Below are positions 32,661-33,618 of a DNA stretch of 33,618 bases, piece after piece. The notes beneath the pieces were generated by a model that was not told the origin of the DNA, ran no database searches, and saw nothing but the letters and a program-made list of their open reading frames with translations. Source of the stretch: Neelides folsomi (lineage: Eukaryota > Arthropoda > Collembola > Neelipleona > Neelidae); the NCBI GenBank assembly GCA_034687125.1, contig JAQGBZ010000547.1:1-33618 (forward strand). Reading direction: 5' to 3'. The first letter of the stretch is position 1, and each line of letters begins with the position of its first letter. Both the position numbers and the translations under genes were made by a program.

Positions 32661-33420
32661 ATTTTAAAAGGTAAGAATTAAATTATAATATGTATAAAGT
32701 GGTTACTTTTTAATAAAATAATGCATTACATTTTCACGATGAATGAATAAAAAAATTAATAATTTTCACTTATAACAGATGGATTTCTTTGATTCAGACG
32801 ACGAAGATTTGATGTTGATGCCAGTTAGAAGACGGAAGCCAAGAATAAAATTTCATTTCATGGGTACTGATTTTTCGATGAGATTCAGGATAACAACAGT
32901 AGAAGCGGAATCGATTTTGGAACGAATTGGACAATTTTTAGCTTATGAAAATGGACCTCTTAGCCCTCGTCAACAACTTCTCGTCGCACTCTATTGGTAT
33001 GGATGTGGATCGCAAAATCACGTTGTATCCGATGTTCATGACCTTGGGAAAACGACGGTTCACCGTACAGTGCAGAGGGTCACTTCCGTACTTGTGGATT
33101 ATTTGTTTCATGAAGTTATACGGTTTCCCGAGAATGTCCATCAAGTTCCCGTCGATTTTATGAGGCAGTCTATTCCAAATTAAAGCTCCGGGTGGAGCAA
33201 ATGAAGAGGATTATGTTGATCGTCATATTAATCACAGTCTCGATGCCTGTTTAGTCGCTGGACCCGACTTGTCGTTTTATTATGTGTCAGCCTTCATGAT
33301 TCTCGAGTTTTCCGTGTAGAGGACCTTATTATTGAGCTGTCCAAAGAGTATTTTCCGTTTTTCGAGAATGGCATCCAGAATTGCCATTTTCTTAACTTTA
33401 TCGAGCATCTACATTTTTAA
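32661..33420 (+). pseudogene. HARBI1: Broken HARBI1/PIF-Harbinger-type transposase
   Basis: An upstream donor (AAAAG|GTAAGA at 32670/32671) and an acceptor (AACAG at 32778) flank a likely UTR intron; ATG is at 32779. The first frame, to a stop at 33181-33183, shows the family N-terminus (LSPRQQLLVALYWYGCGS ... TTVHRTVQRV). The next family motif, IKAPGGANEEDYVDRHINHS, reads in a different frame from 33179. HDSRVFRVEDLIIEL returns to the first frame from 33295. The part that should carry the first catalytic Asp (around DGTH) is missing, and the usual PGS before HDS is lost, so the enzyme is dead. No terminal inverted repeats were found; the right end may lie beyond the window. Confidence 0.75.
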
Positions 33421-33618
33421 ATCAATTTATTATACTCACAATTAATTTAATTAGTTATATCATACCGTATAAGATTAGAAATTGTTACATAAAGCAAAAA
33501 GTTCATATAAAAGAAATAAGAAAAAAATGATTAAGAAATAAATAAAATTACCTATGTATGTATATACGATATATTAAAATATACCTAATATAAGTATAGT
33601 GGTTTTATTAAATGTACT

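Overview
This is a eukaryotic nuclear window, most likely from an arthropod. Genes are split by short AT-rich GT-AG introns, spacers are very AT-rich, and the main gene is an apolipophorin-type large lipid transfer protein with a furin-type site where insect apoLp-II/I is cleaved. A short CCTAA (TTAGG-type) telomere-like patch and a decayed HARBI1/Harbinger transposase fit that reading. I cannot place it to order; hexapod, springtail or crustacean are all possible.

Layout. (1) 1-1.73 kb, minus strand: the 3' exons of an unrecognised gene for a charged, low-complexity protein. (2) 1.73-3.5 kb: AT-rich spacer with a small inverted repeat, ending in a compact promoter (GATA site, HNF4-like DR1 site, TATA box). 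(3) 3,569-25,007, plus strand: one intact 18-exon gene, rebuilt with every splice phase consistent. It encodes a secreted lipoprotein precursor of about 5,779 residues: signal peptide, vitellogenin/LPD_N lipid-transfer module, RGKR site, a very long amphipathic beta-strand region with a repeat of about 55 residues, a helical segment, vWD plus C8-like module, a vWA-like domain with a lost metal site, and a Cys-rich tail. (4) 25-27.4 kb: spacer, then a probable 5' UTR exon and a 17-codon start exon matching calponin/transgelin proteins. (5) 27,981-31,170, plus strand: nine exons for the C-terminal three quarters of PGAP1 (GPI inositol-deacylase), with no exon for its catalytic-serine region anywhere in the window. 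The calponin-like start exon is in the right phase to splice to it. (6) 31.2-33.6 kb: AT-rich spacer, a MITE-like hairpin and a broken HARBI1-type transposase.

The lipoprotein gene would act in extracellular lipid transport, and its promoter sites fit a fat-body or hepatocyte-like programme. PGAP1 acts in the ER on GPI-anchored proteins. I see no functional link between neighbours. The most unusual points are the calponin/PGAP1 junction, the oversized repeat-built lipoprotein with a vWA-like domain after vWD, and two possible in-frame splice alternatives. No tRNA, rRNA or CRISPR array was seen.
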